53,798 nucleotides of DNA from the NCBI GenBank assembly GCA_011089965.1, contig JAANAU010000024.1:1-53798 (forward strand), given 5' to 3'. The stretch is from Magnetococcales bacterium. GTDB lineage: Bacteria; Pseudomonadota; Magnetococcia; Magnetococcales; Magnetaquicoccaceae. Both the position numbers and the translations under genes were made by a program. Each line of letters begins with the position of its first letter. The stretch's first letter is position 1. Of this stretch, positions 49,166-53,798 are shown one piece after another. The notes beneath the pieces are model-generated. The model was given only the letters and a program-made list of their open reading frames with translations. It ran no database searches and was not told the origin of the DNA.

Positions 49166-51121
49166 ATGACCCAAGCCTCTCCCAATAAATTCCGACTTGG
49201 AGATCTGCTGGTGGAAACCGGCCTGATCTCGGCGGAACAGTTGCGTCAGGCTCTGCTCCACCAGGAGCAGACCGGAGCCAAATTGGGAGAGGCCCTGGTC
49301 CATCTCGGGGCCGTGACCGAACAGGCGTTGCAGAATTTCCTGAACCGGCAACGCCAGAAACTGCGCATCGGAGACCGGCTGGTCGAAGCCAAAATCATCA
49401 CGGCGGATCAACTCCAAACCGCCCTGGCGGAACAGAGGAAAACCGGCAAAAAACTGGGACACTCCCTGGCCCAGTTGGGTTTCCTGAGCGAGACCGGCTT
49501 TCTGGAGTTTCTGGCCAGCCAGTTGCGCATTCCCTATATCGATCTCAAAAAATTTCATTTCAATCCGGATCTCGTCAAAATCCTGCCCGAGACATCGGCC
49601 CGCCGCTTTCGCGCCGTGGTGCTGACCCGCGAAGGAGAGCATGTGCGGGTGGGCATGGCCGATCCCACGGATATCTTCGTCTTTGATGAGTTGACCCGTG
49701 CCCTGGGTCAAACCCCGCGTCTGGCCCTGGTGAGCGAAAGCCAATTGCTGCGCGCTTTGGATCTGGTCTATCGCAGCGAAGGCAATATCCGCGAACAGGT
49801 GATCGCCCTGGAAGAGGAGGTGGGCAAGTCGGAGTTCGATCTGGACAGCATTGTCCAGGCTGGAATGACCGTCGATGCACCGGTGGTCAAGATTCTGCAA
49901 TCCTTGTTCGAAGATGCGATGCGCATGAATGCCTCGGATATCCATATCGAACCCGATGCCGACGTGTTGCGCATTCGACAACGGATCGATGGCGTCCTGA
50001 ACGAACAGATCGTCAACGAAAAACGGATCGCTCCAGCTTTGGTCTCAAAACTCAAACTGCTGGCCAATCTGGAGATTGCCGAAAAGCGTCTGCCCCAGGA
50101 TGGCCGTTTCAACATCACGGTCAAAGGCAAAAGCGTGGATGTGCGTTTGAGCACACTGCCGATCCAGGATGGCGAATCGGTGGTGATGCGCCTGCTGGAC
50201 CAGTCCGCCGACAACCTCAATCTGGATGCGGTCGGCATGGAACCGGGTCTGCTCAAACGGTTCCGGTATTGGCTGAACCGTCCCCATGGCCTGATTCTGG
50301 TCACCGGTCCCACTGGCAGCGGCAAAACCACCACCCTGTATGGCTCGCTCAACACCCTCAACTCCCCGGGCAAAAAAATCATCACCGTCGAAGATCCCGT
50401 GGAGTACCGTCTGCCCCGCATCAATCAGGTGCAGGTGCGCACACGGATCGGTTTGACCTTTGCACGGGTGTTGCGCACGGTGTTGCGTCAAGATCCGGAT
50501 ATCATCCTGGTCGGTGAAATGCGCGATCAGGAGACTGCCGAGATTGCCATTCGCGCTGCCCTGACCGGCCATCTGGTGCTCTCCACCCTGCATACCAACA
50601 GCGCCGTGGCCACTGCCATCCGCCTGGTCGAGATGGGCGTGGAAGGATATGCCGTGGCATCGGCATTGAAATGCATCCTGGCTCAACGCCTGGTGCGACG
50701 GATCTGTATGGATTGCAGCGTACAGGTGGATCCTGACCCCGAAGAACAGATCCTGTTGCAAGGTCTCCTGGGACCACGCGCCCATGGGGTCAGACTCAGC
50801 CGTGGCAAGGGGTGCCCCCAATGCAACCGCACCGGCTATCGGGGCCGGATCGCGGTGGTGGAGTTGTTGGAAATGCGCTCAACCCTGGCCGAAGCGCTCC
50901 GCAACAACGATACCACCGGTTTCATGCGGCTGGCCGAACTCCAGGCCGGTTTCCTGCCCTTGCACAAGGCGGCTCTGGAGTATGCCTTGCAGGGGATCAC
51001 CACGCTGGAGGAGGTGCTGCGTCTGGTGAGCGACACCGAAGAAGAACAACCGCCACGCCCCGAAGAAAAAGAAGAAGAGGAGCTGCCCACCTCACCCCCC
51101 GCTTCTGACAAGGATGCCTGA
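49166..51121 (+). CDS. mshE: MSHA/type II pilus ATPase with MshEN c-di-GMP domains
   Basis: 651 residues. The N-terminus contains two MshEN-type repeats: R10-L-G-D-L-L-V through Q33 matches the c-di-GMP motif closely; a second copy begins near residue 67 (RIGDRLVEAKIITADQL) with Gly replaced by Lys at the motif's tenth position. The GspE/PilB core follows with Walker A GPTGSGKTTTLYGSL near 385, Asp box, Walker B and His box (STLHTNSA near 475). Two CxxC pairs, C-M-D-C and C-P-Q-C, are the metal-binding Cys set of extension ATPases. It drives pilus assembly and its c-di-GMP response ties it to cyclases such as the one at 28094. Confidence 0.9.
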   Translation: MTQASPNKFRLGDLLVETGLISAEQLRQALLHQEQTGAKLGEALVHLGAVTEQALQNFLNRQRQKLRIGDRLVEAKIITADQLQTALAEQRKTGKKLGHSLAQLGFLSETGFLEFLASQLRIPYIDLKKFHFNPDLVKILPETSARRFRAVVLTREGEHVRVGMADPTDIFVFDELTRALGQTPRLALVSESQLLRALDLVYRSEGNIREQVIALEEEVGKSEFDLDSIVQAGMTVDAPVVKILQSLFEDAMRMNASDIHIEPDADVLRIRQRIDGVLNEQIVNEKRIAPALVSKLKLLANLEIAEKRLPQDGRFNITVKGKSVDVRLSTLPIQDGESVVMRLLDQSADNLNLDAVGMEPGLLKRFRYWLNRPHGLILVTGPTGSGKTTTLYGSLNTLNSPGKKIITVEDPVEYRLPRINQVQVRTRIGLTFARVLRTVLRQDPDIILVGEMRDQETAEIAIRAALTGHLVLSTLHTNSAVATAIRLVEMGVEGYAVASALKCILAQRLVRRICMDCSVQVDPDPEEQILLQGLLGPRAHGVRLSRGKGCPQCNRTGYRGRIAVVELLEMRSTLAEALRNNDTTGFMRLAELQAGFLPLHKAALEYALQGITTLEEVLRLVSDTEEEQPPRPEEKEEEELPTSPPASDKDA

Positions 51122-51123
51122 GC

Positions 51124-52347
51124 ATGCCTGCCTATCGTTTTACCGGACGCAGCGAGGGCAAACCGGTCGATGGCGTGATCAACGCCCCATCCACCGAAGC
51201 CGTGGTCGAACAACTCTTCAACCGCAACATCGAACCACTGCTTGTCGAAGAGATTGTGAGCAGCAGCGGAGAGATTGAACTCGATTTCCTGGTCGAGTGG
51301 CCCAACGACGACGATAAAATCCTGTTTGCCCGCCAGATGTTCACCCTGACCAAATCCGGGGTCTCCCTGGTCCGCTCCTTTCAGGGACTGGTCGAAAGCA
51401 CCCACAACAAACGGCTGAAACAGGCCATGGTCCGCATCATCGAGGATCTGCAATCCGGCAAGGAGCTTTCCACAGCCCTGGCCGAACACCCGCGCATCTT
51501 TGACCGGCTCTTCGTACGCATTGTCCGCATGGGCGAAGAGACCGGACGCATGGACGAATCGTTCAAGCAGCTCTTTCAATACATGGAGGTGGACAAAAAC
51601 ACCCGTCGGCAAATCAAAAGCGCCATGCGTTACCCCACCTTTGTGGTATTGGCCATCGTGATCGCCATGATCGTGGTGAACTATTTCGTGATCCCGAAAT
51701 TCACCTCGATGTTCAGCAAACTCGGATCCGATCTTCCTGTCATGACGCAAATACTCATGTCTACATCAGTCTTTGTAAAACTCTATATCGGACATATTCT
51801 TACCGCCCTCACACTCTCGATCACCGGTTTCGTTCAATACATCAAAACCTCCGGTGGCCGCCTCTGGTGGGACAAGATCCGCCTGAAACTGCCGATTGTC
51901 GGCTCGATCATCAATCGGGCCACCCTTGCCCGCTACGCGCGCGCCTTCTCCATGGGATCCCGCGCCGGATTGCCGATGATCCAGATTCTGGTGGCCGTGG
52001 AAGAGGCGGTGGATAATGCCTTCATGGCGCAACGGATCCTCGGCATGCGCGAAGGGATCGAACGGGGTGAAAGCCTGACTCAGGCCGCCTACAACAGTGG
52101 CCTGTTCACCCCTCTGGTCTTGCAAATGATCTCAGTCGGCGAAGAGACCGGCGGCATGGACGAAATGATGAACGAAGTGGCCGAATTCTACGAACGGGAG
52201 GTGGAGTACGAGGTCAAGGGATTGAGTTCTGCCATCGAACCCATTCTGCTCACCGTGATCGGCGGCATGGTGCTGGTTTTGGCTTTGGGGATCTTCATGC
52301 CCATGTGGGACATGGGGTCCGCTGCCATGAACAAGGCCAAACATTAA
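51124..52347 (+). CDS. mshG: MshG/GspF/PilC-family inner-membrane platform protein
   Basis: 407 residues. Two T2SSF domains repeat: the first starts near 58 (KILFARQMFTLTKSGVSLVRSF) and the second near 265 (ATLARYARAFSMGSRAGLP). Membrane helices at about 160-190, 212-235 and 370-395. Motif GEETGRMDESF / GEETGGMDEMM near 138 and 339. It sits under the pilus as the platform turned by the ATPase. It follows the ATPase gene after 2 nt. Confidence 0.93.
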   Translation: MPAYRFTGRSEGKPVDGVINAPSTEAVVEQLFNRNIEPLLVEEIVSSSGEIELDFLVEWPNDDDKILFARQMFTLTKSGVSLVRSFQGLVESTHNKRLKQAMVRIIEDLQSGKELSTALAEHPRIFDRLFVRIVRMGEETGRMDESFKQLFQYMEVDKNTRRQIKSAMRYPTFVVLAIVIAMIVVNYFVIPKFTSMFSKLGSDLPVMTQILMSTSVFVKLYIGHILTALTLSITGFVQYIKTSGGRLWWDKIRLKLPIVGSIINRATLARYARAFSMGSRAGLPMIQILVAVEEAVDNAFMAQRILGMREGIERGESLTQAAYNSGLFTPLVLQMISVGEETGGMDEMMNEVAEFYEREVEYEVKGLSSAIEPILLTVIGGMVLVLALGIFMPMWDMGSAAMNKAKH

Positions 52348-52350
52348 GCC

Positions 52351-52911
52351 ATGAATCTGGCATCCTGGTGGCTCTCCATTCTCCTGATCATGGCGGTCAT
52401 CGGCTCCGTGGCCGGACTGGTACTGGGCGCCTGGATTTTCTTGAATCCGGATGCCAACGCGCTGCTGGATCGACCCGCCTCTGAAGCTTTGCGTCATCTC
52501 TCCCGTCCGGTACGGATCGAACGGTTTGTCTATCGACACCACCGCTGGTTTGGTGGCGGCATTGTCATCGGCTCGTTCTGCACCCTGGTGGCCCTGGGCG
52601 GTTATGTGCGACGCCTCATGGCTCTGGCCGCACTCGGCGGACCGCGCACCCTCGATGCCTGGCTGTGGGAGAGTCTGTTGCTCTTTGTAGCGTTGGGAAA
52701 TTTCTTCACCCTGACTGCCGGACTGTTGATCCTCATCCGTCCAAGCGGTCTGAAAGGATTCGAGACGTGGGCCAATCGTCCCGTCTCACTGGCCGAGTGG
52801 CGCGCAGCACTGCGCACGGCATTCCGCAACCACCCGCGTCTGTTTGCCCTGCTCCTGGCAACAGGCGGTTTCTTTTCTCTTGTTTTATTGTTTCGTATGA
52901 TACTGAAATAA
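52351..52911 (+). CDS. Multipass membrane protein of unknown function in the pilus locus
   Basis: 186 residues with four likely membrane helices at about 5-30, 67-90, 112-132 and 158-180. A conserved-looking cytoplasmic or periplasmic segment RPVRIERFVYRHHRWFGG lies at 49-66. No family is recognised. It starts 3 nt after mshG and reads as the last gene of the pilus operon in this window, so a role in pilus assembly is inferred. Confidence 0.6.
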   Translation: MNLASWWLSILLIMAVIGSVAGLVLGAWIFLNPDANALLDRPASEALRHLSRPVRIERFVYRHHRWFGGGIVIGSFCTLVALGGYVRRLMALAALGGPRTLDAWLWESLLLFVALGNFFTLTAGLLILIRPSGLKGFETWANRPVSLAEWRAALRTAFRNHPRLFALLLATGGFFSLVLLFRMILK

Positions 52912-52927
52912 TCAATCCCGCATCCAG

Positions 52928-53647
52928 CTACCAAACACGCGGAACAAAGGCCGGATCATTGGCAATCCGCACATTCTCGCCTGCCTGGACGATCACAAAC
53001 AACCCCTGATGCATGGCGAAACGCAATACGTTCTCCTCAACCACCATGGCCGCAACAGCTCCGATCACCCGCATATCGGCATATCTGGGAAAAAATTCCT
53101 TGAACAATGACAGATCTTCCATGAACTCCTGCACATCGCTCACAGTCAACTTGCTCTTCACCTCCACCAATCCCAAGGAATCGGAATTTTCCACCACCAG
53201 GTCAATCTCCATGAAACGACCTCCAGACAACTTGGCCGTCATCCGTCGAAACACCCGATGAATGGGAATGCCACGCTCGGCAAACAACCGTTCACATGCC
53301 GGGGCCACCATCTCCTCCACAAACTCTCCCAGGCGACTGCCCAACTGACCAATACGGCGTCCCACCTCCTGCAACTTCCGGTCAGTCTCTTGAAATCTCA
53401 GATCCGTCTCTTTAAACCTCCGGTCGGTATCCTGGAATTTCAGATCCGTCTCCTTCATCATTGCAAAGACTTCCTGGGACATACGTCTGATCTCTGCAAA
53501 CGTGTTTTCTGCCTCTTGACGCCGACTCAATTCCATCTCATGGAACTTCCGATCCGTCTCCTGGAACTTCCGATCCGTCTCCTGGAACTTCCGATCCGTC
53601 TCCTGGAACATGCTCCAGACATCGTCATACGTAAGAAATTGCGACAT
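52928..53647 (-). CDS. DUF3782/PD-(D/E)XK nuclease-like protein with heptad repeats
   Basis: 239 residues. Residues 15-115 form a coiled coil with repeated QETDRKF heptads, three of them nearly identical. Residues 120-239 form a PD-(D/E)XK-type domain with D in FMEIDLVV and E-V-K in LVEVKSK. The gene is unlinked to its neighbours in function and converges with the pilus operon after 16 nt. ATG 53647 follows GGAGG at 7 nt; the frame is open to 53716. Nuclease activity and target are inferred from the fold. Confidence 0.75.
   Translation of the reverse strand: MSQFLTYDDVWSMFQETDRKFQETDRKFQETDRKFHEMELSRRQEAENTFAEIRRMSQEVFAMMKETDLKFQDTDRRFKETDLRFQETDRKLQEVGRRIGQLGSRLGEFVEEMVAPACERLFAERGIPIHRVFRRMTAKLSGGRFMEIDLVVENSDSLGLVEVKSKLTVSDVQEFMEDLSLFKEFFPRYADMRVIGAVAAMVVEENVLRFAMHQGLFVIVQAGENVRIANDPAFVPRVW
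53541..53603. repeat. Three tandem 21-bp repeats encoding QETDRKF heptads
   Basis: The 21-bp unit (tggaacttccgatccgtctc plus c) occurs three times in tandem, 53541-53561, 53562-53582 and 53583-53603, with at most one base changed. It encodes seven residues of the coiled coil. Copy number may vary between strains by slippage. Confidence 0.85.
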
Positions 53648-53798
53648 GAGGTGTCCTCCAATCCAAATTCCACCGATAACCCATCTTACCGTGAAAGAGT
53701 GCTGAACAGAAGACAATAAACCACTATTCGCCTTTTTTACCTCAGAAAGACGATGCCGCAGACAGGATTGAAATTTAGTTCAGGCCGCCGCAGGCAGC
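53648..53798. other. Right edge of the window, no gene seen
   Basis: No coding frame or structured RNA could be supported in this 151-bp stretch upstream of the PD-(D/E)XK gene. It ends with sequence that continues outside the window. Confidence 0.5.

Noticed and set aside
53541-53603. CRISPR-like repeat array
   Set aside because: The units are directly adjacent without spacers and encode in-frame heptads.

Overview
The window looks like chromosomal DNA of a Gram-negative proteobacterium with fairly high G+C content. The order rpsB-tsf-pyrH-frr-uppS-cdsA-dxr-rseP, the pyrG-kdsA pair, lipid A/KDO functions, MSHA-type pilus genes, many large hybrid kinases, a Ros/MucR-type zinc finger and Rpn/PD-(D/E)XK proteins suggest an alphaproteobacterium-like or Magnetococcia-like lineage. 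That placement is inferred from gene content only. No rRNA, tRNA, CRISPR array or recognisable transposon was seen.

Layout. 1-1707: REP-like hairpins, then an acyl-CoA ligase. 1709-8636 (minus): translation and envelope operon rpsB to rseP. 8835-15387: a divergent locus of three CNNM/CorC-family membrane proteins, two of them leading into a PhoP/PhoQ-like two-component pair; an 11-bp-phased direct repeat sits at the shared promoter. 15417-18971: a coiled-coil membrane protein, crcB, a heavy-metal P1B ATPase and its divergent MerR-type regulator. 18968-21544: miaA and a membrane-anchored MucR-like protein, separated by an Rpn-family nuclease gene lying between two 71-bp direct repeats. 21816-28121: an orphan radical SAM protein, then pyrG-kdsA-aas-like. 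28094-35571 (minus): two paralogous hybrid histidine kinases and a REC-GGDEF diguanylate cyclase. 35727-40368: a secreted nuclease, cheV, a minus-strand operon of receiver protein, TetR regulator and degenerate tyrosine recombinase, and an M23 peptidase. 40328-44503 (minus): uvrB, then HPt, OmpR-type regulator, a degenerate receiver carrying Glu at the phosphoacceptor site, and dtd. 44941-52911: a partial MSHA-like pilus locus (secretin, PEGA-SPOR-TPR protein, c-di-GMP-type ATPase, platform protein, small membrane protein). 52928-53647: a PD-(D/E)XK protein with heptad repeats.

How parts may work together (inference). The phosphorelay proteins and the GGDEF protein could set c-di-GMP, and the MshE-like ATPase carries the N-terminal motif that reads it. 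The CNNM genes and the PhoPQ-like pair look like one cation-homeostasis regulon. The MerR regulator and the P1B ATPase form a standard metal-efflux switch with a 19-bp promoter spacer. The most unusual points are the 71-bp duplication around the Rpn gene that encodes the C-termini of both convergent neighbours, the apparently leaderless receiver gene heading the TetR/degenerate-integrase operon, and the Asp-to-Glu receiver beside HPt and OmpR genes.
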